Assembly: GCF_011516735.1 (NCBI RefSeq)
Contig: NZ_WOSX01000030.1
Location: 1 to 43,641 of the forward strand
Length of the DNA: 43,641 nt
Reading direction: 5' to 3'
Origin: Acetobacter fallax
GTDB lineage: Bacteria; Pseudomonadota; Alphaproteobacteria; Acetobacterales; Acetobacteraceae
Part shown: piece after piece, positions 1-9,185 of the stretch
Position numbering within the stretch: position 1 is the first letter of the stretch
Layout of the letters: each line of letters begins with the position of its first letter
The notes under the pieces: model-generated
The model's database searches: none
What the model was told of the DNA's origin: nothing
Seen by the model: the letters and a program-made list of their open reading frames with translations, nothing else
Made by a program: the position numbers and the translations under genes

Positions 1-34
1 GATACTGCGCTCGGGTGATTTCAGTCCAGGCCAT
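1..34 (-). mobile_element. IS5-family transposase, N-terminal fragment running off the left edge
   Basis: Read on the minus strand from an ATG at 32-34, the first eleven residues are MAWTEITRAQY. This closely resembles the start of IS5-family DDE transposases (MAWTEITR-x-QY), which then continue with a segment like 'LRYASDLTDAEW'. Only the N-terminus lies in the window. The sequence just upstream of the start (about 35-95) would hold the IS terminal inverted repeat; I cannot define its outer end without the other terminus. The match is short but distinctive. Confidence 0.6.
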
Positions 35-94
35 CTTGATCTCATCAGGTTATCGCAAACCCATGAATCATAACCCGCTGAAATCACTCAACTC

Positions 95-880
95 ATTTTC
101 GGTCAGACACTTACAAAAACAAGCTATGTTTGATGTCAGAAAACCATCCGACGACCAGCCCACCAGGCGCCGACCATACTGGATTCTTCCGACAGAAGCA
201 CAACTTTTGTAAGATATCACCTCTTTTTTCGATAAAACAGAACGAGCTATTACTATACTTTACAGCCCGACCTGCATTGCATCTCCCAGTATAAAATCAG
301 ATACCTCATTCATATAAAACATTCTGTCGGGACAGATGGAGCACGACGAAAATTTCCTCACTCTGAGTCTTTCGTACAGAGTCCGGCTCATCTTTCTGAC
401 CATCAGATCGGGTGCCTCCTGGTCCATCGCAGTGATACCGACGGCCCAATTGTTGTTATACCATCAACACCAGAAATAGTTTGCAACAAATTTCTTTGCA
501 TACAGTATAGAATTTATTACCCGCAACACAGACTGTCATAATTTGACATATTTTTCAAAACATTTCCAATCCGGAAAAATAGTTACTTTTGTACAACAAT
601 CTTTCCTCTGCAATCAGACTCACCCACAGAACAGCTTGACACCCCCCCCCATTACCAGGATCAGGTGGCAGCCATGCCTGTAATGCAACGAAGCGTTTCA
701 TGTATGTCTCGGAACTGAGCAGAATTGTTTCATGGCACCAAACCAGAACAGCTGAATGTTACCAGACGTTAATGATACGCCATCGCGCTTACCTGGAACC
801 CGGATCGATACGGTACCGATCCAACCATCTCATGTTTGCCCCATCGAAAGCTGGGAACCATTTATCTGGGTGTGCACCGA
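95..880. other. AT-rich gene-free region upstream of the TonB receptor
   Basis: Visibly richer in A/T than the rest of the window. No reading frame here looks like a real gene: those at 15-212 and 700-918 have no recognisable content. It contains a C9 homopolymer at 642-650 directly after a TTGACA-like hexamer (636-641), and an AT-rich stretch around 481-560 (for example TAGAAT at 508-513) that could hold a promoter for the receptor at 881. No RNA gene was recognised. The base composition suggests foreign or decayed DNA between the IS end and the receptor. Confidence 0.5.
642..650. repeat. Homopolymeric C9 tract
   Basis: Nine consecutive C residues follow TTGACA (636-641), about 230 bp upstream of the TonB receptor start. 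No convincing -10 element is seen 16-18 bp downstream, so a role as a slippage-sensitive promoter spacer is only a possibility. Confidence 0.6.
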
Positions 881-3800
881 ATGAAACAGATGACTTCAAA
901 GGTTTTTCGCAATGGTAAGCTGCTTTTACTGACTTACTCAGCCATGAGCGGAGCAATGCTCTCCCCCGCCTTTGCTCAGAGCACAGCCACGCAGACAGAT
1001 ACGAACCGCAAGCCTCATCCGGCAACGACCCGGAGCGTAAAGAAGACCGCAACAGTAACGGGGCCGGCGGCTCCCGTGACAGCGGCTCCGGTCATATCGA
1101 CCCGTTCCGACAAGACCGCGACCATATCGCGGGCCAAAGCCGCCACCTCAATGGAAGCGGCACCAGCCCAGGCGGAAACGGTCACTGTAACAGGCTCGAT
1201 CCTGCGTGATCCGAACCTCACCAGCGCCTCACCGGTGACAGAAATCACGAGAGCCGATCTTCAGCGACGCGGCATCAAAAACGTCACCGACGCTCTCCAG
1301 GCCCTCTCCGCGAACGGTGCAGGAAACCTCACAAATGCCTTCTCCTCCAACGGCGCTTTCGCCGGCGGCGCGTCGGCCCCTTCGCTGCGTGGCATGAGCA
1401 CGGACTCCACACTCGTCCTGATGGATGGCCAGCGCCTCTCCTATTACCCGCTTTCTGATGACGGCGAACGGAACTTCGTTGATACCAACTGGATGCCTCA
1501 GTCGATTATGGAAAAAATCGACGTCATGCAGGATGGCGGCTCGGCAACATACGGCGCGGATGCCGTCGCGGGCGTGGTCAACTACATCACCCGCAAGCAG
1601 ATCAAAGGCTTCGAAGGCAACGCCGAAGGCGGCCTGAGCCAGCGTGGCGATTCCGGCCATCAGCGTCTCTATGCCACTTACGGACATGGTGACCTGGCAC
1701 AGGATGGCTATAACTTCTACGTCAACTCAGAATACCAGCAGGATGACGCGCTATATAATCGACAGGTCGGTTATCCTTACAACAATGGAAATCTGACAGG
1801 CATCGGCGGCACCAACGGCAACACAAACGTTGCCGGTGCCGATGGCACGATCGCAAACTTCGGGCAGACGCCGGTCGCACTGGTCCGCCCCGTTACGAAC
1901 GCAACCGGTGGCACCGGCCCGTGGCAGTTGCTCAATCAGTCTGCCGGCTGCGGAAAATATGGCTCTGTGGTCAGCGGATATGCTTCAGGCACGACAGCGG
2001 GTTCAACGAGCCAGGCCTGCACTCAGAATGCAACCGGCGATTACAGCCAGATCAGCCCGGATCTCCGGCGTATCAACGCCACAGCTCACTTCACCGCCAA
2101 TGTGACAAACCGCTCGCAGTTCACAGCGATGTTCAATTATTCTCAGGTCCAGTCGAGTTCGATCTCGCATAATCCTTACACAACGCGTTCGTCCACTCAG
2201 TCGTTGCTCGCCAACACACGCACCACCTTCCTGCCTGTGTATCTGCCCAACGGACAGCTCAATCCCAACAACCCGTTCGCGGCACAGGGGCAGGAAGCAC
2301 AGATCTACAACATGTTCGGTGGCCTCGTCCCGACACAGACGCAGTTCAGCCAGAATTTCCGTGGCTCAGCCCGTTATTCAGGCACGGCAGCATCGCACTG
2401 GGGATCAGACTGGAAGTATGACGTCAACTTCGTCGGCATGAATACCACACTTGAGAACACCTATACCGGTTATCCGACAATTAACGGCATCAATAACGCG
2501 ATCCTCAACGGCACTTATAATTTTGTCGATCCCTCTGAAAATTCAGCCGCGGTTCTCAATTCGATCGCCCCAAAAAACACAATGCATGCTCTCTCGCAGG
2601 AGTATTCGGGGGATATGTCGGCAAGCAAGGGGATTCTGAAGCTCCCCGGCGGCATGTGGGATATCGCCATCGGCGGCAACATCCGTTACGAGGCACTGAA
2701 CGATCCGAACGCCAACCCGGTCAATCAGAGTGATCTGGGCGCGCAGTATGCAGGGATCAATCCCTTCAATGCCAAAGGCAGCCGCTGGGTGGAATCCGGT
2801 TATTTCGAAACGTATCTGCCATTCGTCAAAATGCTGGATGCCGACATTTCCGGTCGTTACGACAATTATTCAGAAGGCATGCATCATTTTTCACCGAAGG
2901 TGGGCGTAAACTTCAAGCCAGTTAAGCAGTTCACCCTGCGTGGCACATTCTCAAAAGGCTTCCGTGTCCCCAGCTTCGCTGAGACAGGTGGCTCAAATGT
3001 CGGCTACACCACCTACACGCCGACAGACACGGCATGGATCAGCCAGCATCTGAATGCCAACGGAACGCCGGACACCTACGCCCAGAGTTACAGCCTGGGT
3101 GTAAACACGTCCGGAAACTCCAGCCTCAAGCCGGAAATCTCAACCAACTTCACCGGCGGCGCGATCATCAGACCCCTCGACTGGCTCAGCCTGACATTCG
3201 ACTATTATTACATCAAGAAAACTAACTACATTGCGCCCAATCCGGTTTCGCCCGCAACCGTCGCCGCCGCCTACCTTGCAGGCCAGAGAGATTTCGGATC
3301 CGGCATTTCCGTAACACCGGATATTTCCGATGCACAGAATCCGGCGGGAGCATTACGTCCCGGCCTCATCAATGTCGGTTACATCAACACGAACAAACTG
3401 GTGACAGATGGCGTGGACATGGCAATCGACGCCAGTCACCGTCTTCCAGGGGCCCTTCATGATGTGAGATGGTACAGCCGCGGCACGGCGACCTACGTTC
3501 ACAGCTTCAACCTGACCCTGCCGGACGGAAGCGTGCAGAGTTACGCAGGCACCATCGGGCCGTATCAGGCCGTCTCCGCTTCAGGAACGCCACGCTGGAA
3601 AGCCAGCTGGGCGAACACCTTCGCTTACAGGGGCCTCTCAGTCACGCCGACAGTTTATTACACCAGCGGCTACAAGACGGTTGCTGAGGATTATACAGGT
3701 GCCGGCTCCAGACAAGGCTGTGCCGCTGCTTCCCAGATCCTCAACAGCTACGCACCATTCCAGTGCCACGTTAAGAACTTCTGGGACGTCGATCTCACCG

Positions 3801-3973
3801 TCAATTACCAGATCAACAAACGCTGGTCTATTTACGCCAACGTCTACAACCTGCTCGGCTTCCGGGCACCGTATGACTTCGCCACCTACGGGTCCTATCT
3901 TTATAACTCGTCCTGGGCACAGAAGGGTCTTGTCCTTCGTTCGTTCCAGTTCGGTCTCAACGTAACCCTCTGA
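881..3973 (+). CDS. Large TonB-dependent outer-membrane receptor
   Basis: A 1030-residue outer-membrane active transporter. The ATG at 881 is chosen because it gives a clean signal peptide (residues 1-32, hydrophobic core LLLLTYSAMSGAML, cleavage after AFA). The upstream TTG at 836 would add 15 residues ahead of it. Residues 33-98 form an Ala/Thr/Pro/Lys-rich linker, then a TonB box near 99-103 (ETVTV), a plug domain (LQRRGIKNVTDALQ, SLRGMSTDSTLVLMDGQR, YGADAVAGVVNYITR) and a long beta-barrel ending in aromatic-rich strands (FQFGLNVTL). This resembles the roughly 1000-residue receptors common in Caulobacter and acetic acid bacteria that take up oligosaccharides, peptides or siderophores. Substrate is unknown and no transport partner lies beside it. 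The neighbouring B12 operon is convergent and separate. Confidence 0.93.
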   Translation: MKQMTSKVFRNGKLLLLTYSAMSGAMLSPAFAQSTATQTDTNRKPHPATTRSVKKTATVTGPAAPVTAAPVISTRSDKTATISRAKAATSMEAAPAQAETVTVTGSILRDPNLTSASPVTEITRADLQRRGIKNVTDALQALSANGAGNLTNAFSSNGAFAGGASAPSLRGMSTDSTLVLMDGQRLSYYPLSDDGERNFVDTNWMPQSIMEKIDVMQDGGSATYGADAVAGVVNYITRKQIKGFEGNAEGGLSQRGDSGHQRLYATYGHGDLAQDGYNFYVNSEYQQDDALYNRQVGYPYNNGNLTGIGGTNGNTNVAGADGTIANFGQTPVALVRPVTNATGGTGPWQLLNQSAGCGKYGSVVSGYASGTTAGSTSQACTQNATGDYSQISPDLRRINATAHFTANVTNRSQFTAMFNYSQVQSSSISHNPYTTRSSTQSLLANTRTTFLPVYLPNGQLNPNNPFAAQGQEAQIYNMFGGLVPTQTQFSQNFRGSARYSGTAASHWGSDWKYDVNFVGMNTTLENTYTGYPTINGINNAILNGTYNFVDPSENSAAVLNSIAPKNTMHALSQEYSGDMSASKGILKLPGGMWDIAIGGNIRYEALNDPNANPVNQSDLGAQYAGINPFNAKGSRWVESGYFETYLPFVKMLDADISGRYDNYSEGMHHFSPKVGVNFKPVKQFTLRGTFSKGFRVPSFAETGGSNVGYTTYTPTDTAWISQHLNANGTPDTYAQSYSLGVNTSGNSSLKPEISTNFTGGAIIRPLDWLSLTFDYYYIKKTNYIAPNPVSPATVAAAYLAGQRDFGSGISVTPDISDAQNPAGALRPGLINVGYINTNKLVTDGVDMAIDASHRLPGALHDVRWYSRGTATYVHSFNLTLPDGSVQSYAGTIGPYQAVSASGTPRWKASWANTFAYRGLSVTPTVYYTSGYKTVAEDYTGAGSRQGCAAASQILNSYAPFQCHVKNFWDVDLTVNYQINKRWSIYANVYNLLGFRAPYDFATYGSYLYNSSWAQKGLVLRSFQFGLNVTL

Positions 3974-4015
3974 CCGAAACGTCACTCCCGGGGGCAGTCT
4001 TTCACCCCCGCCCTG

Positions 4016-4041
4016 AAAGGCCTCCGTCAGGAGGCCTTTTT
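4016..4041 (+). terminator. Rho-independent terminator after the TonB receptor
   Basis: Perfect stem AAAGGCCTCC / GGAGGCCTTT with loop GTCA, followed by further T residues on the plus strand. It lies between convergent genes ending at 3973 and 4058. The minus-strand reading has the same stem and only a short T run, so it may also stop the btu operon. Confidence 0.85.
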
Positions 4042-4057
4042 GGTATCGAAGCAGAAA

Positions 4058-4837
4058 TCAGATCTTTCCATCAACACCACGAACAAGCCGCCACGGAATA
4101 ACCGCTCCCTCCACGCGACGCACATCCACATTGTAAACATCCCGCATGGCAGCATCCGTCATCACACCGGCAGGCGTGCCACTCCCTGCAATGCAGCCAC
4201 TCTGCAAAAGAACCACCCGGTCGCAGAAACGGGCAGCCAGTGTCAGATCGTGCAGAACAACAGTAATGCTTCTGCCCTTTCGGGCCAGCGCGCAAAACAG
4301 GCTCATCACGGATAACGCGTGAGCCGGATCAAGAGCGGCAATCGGCTCATCAGCGATCAGATATGGTGTCTCCGCCGCCAGAGCCCGGGCGAGCAGAACC
4401 CGCGCCAGCTCCCCACCGGATAAAGCCGTGGCCGGGCGATCCTTCAGCGACACCGTCCCCGTTTCCTCCATCGCCTGAGCAATGGCGTCCCGGTTTGCCG
4501 GATCACTGCCAAAAGGCAACCGACCAAGCGAAACAAGATCAGAAACATCCATAGGCGGCGGAGAACCACCATTCTGCGGCATAAACGCAATCTGACGCGC
4601 ACGCCGGTTCGGCGACAGGTCAGCAAGCCGGCCACCATCCAGAGTGACATCGCCCGTATCCGGCTGGCGCAGCCCCGCAAGCACACGCAGGAACGTGCTT
4701 TTCCCCGCGCCATTCGGACCAATCAGCCCAAGCACCTCGCCCTGACGCGCTTCAAGCGAAACATCGTTCAGAACCGACCTGCCGCCGAGACGCAGACTGA
4801 CATTCGCCGCGCTTAGCCCACCTGTCTCAGCACTCAT
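4058..4837 (-). CDS. btuD: Cobalamin ABC transporter ATP-binding protein (BtuD-like)
   Basis: A 259-residue ATPase of the FecE/HmuV/BtuD class that powers import through the inner membrane. Motifs in order: Walker A GPNGAGKST, Q-loop region (FMPQNGG), signature LSGGE, Walker B YLIADEP, H-loop VVLHD. The start ATG at 4837 overlaps the permease stop by four bases (ATGA), which fits translational coupling; an upstream in-frame start at 4870 would overlap the permease more deeply. It is the last gene of the riboswitch-controlled operon. The family also serves haem and siderophores, so the B12 assignment comes from the riboswitch. Confidence 0.88.
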   Translation of the reverse strand: MSAETGGLSAANVSLRLGGRSVLNDVSLEARQGEVLGLIGPNGAGKSTFLRVLAGLRQPDTGDVTLDGGRLADLSPNRRARQIAFMPQNGGSPPPMDVSDLVSLGRLPFGSDPANRDAIAQAMEETGTVSLKDRPATALSGGELARVLLARALAAETPYLIADEPIAALDPAHALSVMSLFCALARKGRSITVVLHDLTLAARFCDRVVLLQSGCIAGSGTPAGVMTDAAMRDVYNVDVRRVEGAVIPWRLVRGVDGKI

Positions 4838-5838
4838 GAGCCGGTCCGCCTCAGTCTGATCACGCGCCACAGAAAGAGCGGCGCACCGGCAATGGCAGTC
4901 AGCACGCCCACATGAAGCTCCGAACTCGTCGGAATGAGCCGCGCGAGAGCATCGGCAAACAACAGTAAAATCGCACCGCCAAGAAAGGACGGAAACAGCA
5001 AACGCCCCGGCCGATGTCCCGTAAGCGGACGCAGAAGGTGCGGCACGACAAGACCAACAAAACCAATCGCGCCGGAAACCGCCACGCAGGATCCAACAGC
5101 CAGCGCAGACCCAAGCACAATGCGCGTCCGGGCGCCCGACAGACCACCGGGCGGAAATCCAAGACTTTCCGCAACGTCCTCACCAAGCGTCAGAGCATCA
5201 AGCGTGCGGGCCGTGGAAAACATGAGTGCACAGCCGGCAACAATACCCGGCAGGCAAAGCCAGACATGCGTCATCGTGCGGTCTGCGAGAGATCCCATCA
5301 GCCAGTGCATGATTTCAAAAGATGCATACGGACTCGGGACCAGATTGAGAGTCAGCGCCGTCATAGCCGCAAAGAAACTGGTCAGCGCAGTCCCCGCCAG
5401 AAGAAGAGTCAGCGTTCCCCCCTGCCCGGCCAGACCAATGAGCATGGCAACCGAAAGCAGAGCGCCGGCAAGCCCACCCGCCGGAAGCGCCAGCGCGGAC
5501 GTCGCCGCAAGACCTGTATAAAATGTCACGACCGCGCCAAGCGCCGCACCGCTGGAGACGCCCAGCAGACCCGGATCGGCAAGAGGATTGCGAAGATACC
5601 CCTGCAGCACAGCCCCCGAGAGTCCGAGCGTCCCGCCAATCAGCAGCGCAAGCAACGCCCGCGGAAGACGGAGCTGACCAAGAATAATGGCGCCGATCGT
5701 GGGACGACCGGCGAACAGGTCATGAAGGGCGGCCGGAATGTCCAGCGCAGTTTCCCCCCACAGGAGAGCCGCCGCAAACAGCGCGATAACCCCCGCCAGA
5801 AGGGCCGCAACAAGACGACAATCCGGGTGACGGGTCAC
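4834..5838 (-). CDS. btuC: Cobalamin ABC transporter permease (BtuC-like, FecCD family)
   Basis: A 334-residue, highly hydrophobic FecCD-family permease with about ten membrane segments. The typical block LRLPRALLALLIGGTLGLSG (near residue 60) and the later GAIGFVGLVVPHLLRPLTG are both present. Two copies form the membrane channel of a BtuC2D2-type importer. Its start overlaps the end of btuF by four bases and its stop overlaps btuD, so three genes are probably translationally coupled. The family alone does not separate B12 from iron-siderophore transport; the upstream riboswitch and the small BtuB-like receptor favour B12. Confidence 0.9.
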   Translation of the reverse strand: MTRHPDCRLVAALLAGVIALFAAALLWGETALDIPAALHDLFAGRPTIGAIILGQLRLPRALLALLIGGTLGLSGAVLQGYLRNPLADPGLLGVSSGAALGAVVTFYTGLAATSALALPAGGLAGALLSVAMLIGLAGQGGTLTLLLAGTALTSFFAAMTALTLNLVPSPYASFEIMHWLMGSLADRTMTHVWLCLPGIVAGCALMFSTARTLDALTLGEDVAESLGFPPGGLSGARTRIVLGSALAVGSCVAVSGAIGFVGLVVPHLLRPLTGHRPGRLLFPSFLGGAILLLFADALARLIPTSSELHVGVLTAIAGAPLFLWRVIRLRRTGS

Positions 5839-6674
5839 TGTCCGGCCTCCAGCGCGCGGCGGGCGGTCACGAGCGCATCAAGCGCATCGAGCGTCTGCGG
5901 CAGACCACACAACCAGCGTGAGGCTGGCATAACCAGACGATGCGGCCCGCTAAAGGCCCTTTGCAAAGCCGGATTATCCAGCATGCTCCGGGCAAGAGAA
6001 ACCCCGCTGTCGGAAGAATCGAGGATCAGCAGGTCAGGATGACGGGCGATCAGGATTTCCAGCGGTATGGCCCGGGTATATCCATTGCCATCCAGGCTCA
6101 TGAAATTTCGAAAACCCGCATGACGGAGAACATCATCGGGAAGCGAATCCCTGCCGGTGATGTAACCGTTCGCTGTATAGATCGCAGCAACCGGAGCACT
6201 GTCTCCGGTCGTTACCGAAAGACGGGAAAGCCGGTCATTGAAAGCACGGATCAGAGCCTCGCCCCGTTCCGGAACCCCAAGCAGACCGGCCATGCGGCCA
6301 ATCTGCTGCGGAATTTCGGAAAGACTGTTAACCGGCGAAAATGTTTCCACATCCGCACCAACCGACCTGGCGGCGAGAAGCGTCGTTTCAGCAGTGAAGC
6401 TTTCACCCAGAACGAGATCGGGCTTCCGGGCAAGCAGATTTTCAGCACTCGGGCGAATAACCGGAAAGTTTCCTGCCCGCTCACAGAGAACAGCATTGGA
6501 GCAGTCCCGGGACAGAGGCGTCAGCCCTGTAACCTGTTCCGGGTTCGCCAGCAGGATCAGAAGCTGATCCGTGCAGAGATTGAGGGAAACAACATGCAGC
6601 GCTCCCCGCCCCTGAGCCTCGCCGGACAATACGAGAAACAGGATAACCAGAGCAACATGCAGCGCCCCGTTCAT
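5835..6674 (-). CDS. btuF: Periplasmic cobalamin-binding protein (BtuF-like)
   Basis: A 279-residue periplasmic binding protein with an N-terminal signal peptide (hydrophobic stretch ALHVALVILFLVLSG, residues 4-18). The BtuF/FecB fold is shown by VVSLNLCTDQLLILL (residue ~28 on), the 'LARKPDLVLGE' segment typical of B12- and siderophore-binding proteins, and ARHPDLLILDSS in the second lobe. It hands substrate from the outer-membrane receptor to the BtuC-like permease. One base separates its start from the btuB stop, and its own stop overlaps btuC. Confidence 0.88.
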   Translation of the reverse strand: MNGALHVALVILFLVLSGEAQGRGALHVVSLNLCTDQLLILLANPEQVTGLTPLSRDCSNAVLCERAGNFPVIRPSAENLLARKPDLVLGESFTAETTLLAARSVGADVETFSPVNSLSEIPQQIGRMAGLLGVPERGEALIRAFNDRLSRLSVTTGDSAPVAAIYTANGYITGRDSLPDDVLRHAGFRNFMSLDGNGYTRAIPLEILIARHPDLLILDSSDSGVSLARSMLDNPALQRAFSGPHRLVMPASRWLCGLPQTLDALDALVTARRALEAGQ

Positions 6675-6675
6675 C

Positions 6676-8769
6676 TCAGTAAGTCAGCGTAAAGCCGGCA
6701 TAACCGCCCCGCCCCGGCTGCAGATAACCGAGCGACTGCTCATACTGCCTGTTCAGCAGATTGTCCGCACGGGCAAAAACCGAGACATACCGGTTAATTT
6801 TGTAGTTTGCAGCAATATCGATCGTGAAATAACCATGACCTTTCGCGCAAAGGCTGCACGTTTCCGTTCCGATGACCGGGAGATCGCGCCAGCCACTGAC
6901 ATAAAGGATATTGCCCGAAAACGTCAGATCCTTAACAGGCGTCCAGGTCGTGTTGAAATTGAACTTATGCTGCGGACGTCTCTGCAGCACCGTATCGTTC
7001 GTTTCATCCCGCCCATGTGTCCAGGTATAATTCAGGTTGAACTCAAGAGTCTCCAGAGCCTTCCAGTTCAGGAACGCCTCCACGCCATACATCCGCGCTT
7101 TCGCGACATTGGCATAGGAATAAATGTAATTTCCTGATTGAATCTCAAGGGAAGACTGAATCAGATTCTGCACCCGGTTATCATACCAGGTCGCGCCAAA
7201 ATTCAGATGATTATTCAGAAGCTTCTGCTCAACACCGGCGTCATAACCAATCAGCCTCTCAGCCTTCAGGTTCGGATTTCCCAGTTCCGAGTAACCGGCA
7301 CCGACCTGACTGGCAAAAAGCTGATAAAGCGAGGGACCATGAAAGCCCGAACCGGCACTCGCCTTGATAATGGTGCCAGTCCCCGGAACATGAATTGCCG
7401 GAGCAACACGCCAGGTGACATGGTTCCCGTAACGGGAGTTTGCGTCGTAACGAATATTCGCCGCGCCGTACAGAATTTTATTCCAGTTCCCCTGATACTG
7501 CCCATAACCCGCGGTCGTATCCATGCTGGCTGAGTTATTGTAACCGGTATCCCACTCACTGGCCGCCGTATGGCTCGTGTTAAAAGTATCGTGGAAATGT
7601 TCCGCGCCAATCAGGAGAGAGCCATACTGCCTGAGATTGAACGTGCCATGCCAGTCAATCTTGAGACGGCTGGAACGGTAATAATCCGGATCAGGATTAA
7701 CCGGACTGCCATAGGATGTCCCGGTTTCCGTCCAGCGGTTGCGGTTGGTCATGTAGCCCAGCCCGATCACCTGATCAAAAAAACCACCGCCGGACACAAG
7801 ATGAGCCGTCCCGCGCACGACCGCTTCGTTCTGATTGTTCTGTTCCCTGACACCGGAATCGCCATACGCATTTTCGCTCTGCAGATCATATATAGAATAA
7901 GTATGGTAATTACTCTGCACCAGCCGCGATGTCAGACCCACATCAAAATTGTCCGTAACGTCGTAACCGAGGCGAACATTTGCGCTTCTGTTGTCGTTAC
8001 GGTTTCCCTCGTTCCTCTGCTGCCTGTCAGCACCGTAATACCGCTCGGCATATTTCGGAATGCTGTGAAAGCCATCCATCCGGTAGTGAGACAGATCGAC
8101 ATTATAATGGAAGCGCCCCTTGCTCCCGCGCGCGCCAAACGCCTGATTGAACGTGCCGTAAGCACCGCCTTCAATACGCACAAACGGCGTAAAACGTCCC
8201 TGCCCCTGCGCAGTGGTGATATCAATGACACCGGCCATCGCATCCGCCCCATACAGACCGCTCTGCGGGCCGCGAAGAATTTCAATCCGCCCCATGCCAT
8301 CCGTGGTGAACTGGGCCGGGTCAAACAGACCGCTGGGCGTGCTGCCGTCATTGACGTCCATGCCATCTATGCGGACCTTGACTTCATTCGAATTGGAACC
8401 ACGCATGAAGATGGAGGTCGTCGCACCCGGCCCGCCTGACTGGACCACGTTCATGCCAACCTGCCGGGCGAGGATCTCCGACAAACCCCGCCGCTGCTGG
8501 GTCTGAATCTGCTGTTCCGTGATGATCGTCATGGCCGTGCCAATCTCATCAGCGGATGTCGGCCTGCGCGCGGCACTCACGCTGACCAGTTCGGGAAAAC
8601 CCGGATTTACCGGCGAAACCACCGTTTTTGATGTCTTCGCCTGCACAGCATGCGGCCGCGCCTGTCGGACCGTCCCGCTCTGCGGCACAGCATCTTCAGC
8701 CCGGGCGGCCTGCATTCCTGTGACGGAAAGAATTGAGGAAGCGATCAGAAATCGGCGGAATACAGTCAT
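6676..8769 (-). CDS. btuB: TonB-dependent cobalamin receptor (BtuB-like)
   Basis: A 697-residue outer-membrane receptor. Residues 1-24 are a signal peptide (cleavage after ARA). A Pro/Lys/Thr-rich linker leads to a TonB box near PELVSVSA (residues ~58-65). The plug contains RRGLSEILARQVGMNV, SIFMRGSNSNEVKVRIDGM and RIEILRGPQSGLYGADAMAG, close in style to BtuB. The barrel ends with the expected aromatic terminus (GYAGFTLTY). Length is slightly above E. coli BtuB. It is the first gene of the operon, about 130 bp downstream of the cobalamin riboswitch aptamer. The start at 8769 has only a weak Shine-Dalgarno, which suits a riboswitch-controlled message. Confidence 0.9.
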   Translation of the reverse strand: MTVFRRFLIASSILSVTGMQAARAEDAVPQSGTVRQARPHAVQAKTSKTVVSPVNPGFPELVSVSAARRPTSADEIGTAMTIITEQQIQTQQRRGLSEILARQVGMNVVQSGGPGATTSIFMRGSNSNEVKVRIDGMDVNDGSTPSGLFDPAQFTTDGMGRIEILRGPQSGLYGADAMAGVIDITTAQGQGRFTPFVRIEGGAYGTFNQAFGARGSKGRFHYNVDLSHYRMDGFHSIPKYAERYYGADRQQRNEGNRNDNRSANVRLGYDVTDNFDVGLTSRLVQSNYHTYSIYDLQSENAYGDSGVREQNNQNEAVVRGTAHLVSGGGFFDQVIGLGYMTNRNRWTETGTSYGSPVNPDPDYYRSSRLKIDWHGTFNLRQYGSLLIGAEHFHDTFNTSHTAASEWDTGYNNSASMDTTAGYGQYQGNWNKILYGAANIRYDANSRYGNHVTWRVAPAIHVPGTGTIIKASAGSGFHGPSLYQLFASQVGAGYSELGNPNLKAERLIGYDAGVEQKLLNNHLNFGATWYDNRVQNLIQSSLEIQSGNYIYSYANVAKARMYGVEAFLNWKALETLEFNLNYTWTHGRDETNDTVLQRRPQHKFNFNTTWTPVKDLTFSGNILYVSGWRDLPVIGTETCSLCAKGHGYFTIDIAANYKINRYVSVFARADNLLNRQYEQSLGYLQPGRGGYAGFTLTY

Positions 8770-8900
8770 CGGGTTCAGGTCTCGCGGTCACGTTATCGCT
8801 GCCACGAGAGCGCACTGTCCCCGAACTGCATTGTGCCGCAGCCAGAGCCATCACCCGCCAGAACACCCCGTCCGACGTTTCCCGATCGCAACCAAAGCTG

Positions 8901-9086
8901 ACGGCAGGTTTCCTGGCTCGCGGCATAACACCCGACATAACCTTCCCGGAAAAAAGCTTTCCAGTGGCCCGGACCATGACGTCCGGATGATGCTCGGGCA
9001 AACCGCTTACAGTTGCGGGGGCAGCCACAGCTTTGGACACTTCCGTCCGCACTGCATTCCCTTTTGACCCCGCAAAGCGGGGCACC
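8901..9086 (-). promoter_or_regulatory. Cobalamin (B12) riboswitch
   Basis: Read on the minus strand, the region carries the landmarks of the AdoCbl aptamer in order: GGTGCC (9081-9086), then a G/C hairpin ending in AAAAGGGAA (9058-9066), the conserved CTGCCCCCGCAACTGTA (9008-9024), the B12-box core GCCACTGG (8961-8968), GGGAAGG (about 8941-8947) and the closing GAGCCAGGAAACCTGCC (8903-8919). Bases 8770-8900 between aptamer and btuB start would be the expression platform. I see no T-run terminator there, so translational control is more likely. Such elements repress B12 uptake genes when cobalamin is plentiful. Confidence 0.95.
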
Positions 9087-9185
9087 GTCGCGGCCTTTCT
9101 ATATTTTGAGCCGTTGCTGTCAAGAAACTGATCGGATCAGTCCGATAACACTCCCTCAGACTCACCGCCCGTCAGACGACGGCGA

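Noticed and set aside
5014..6042. 342-codon plus-strand frame across btuC/btuF
   Set aside because: Extremely Arg/Lys/Gln-rich and spans two overlapping well-identified genes on the other strand.
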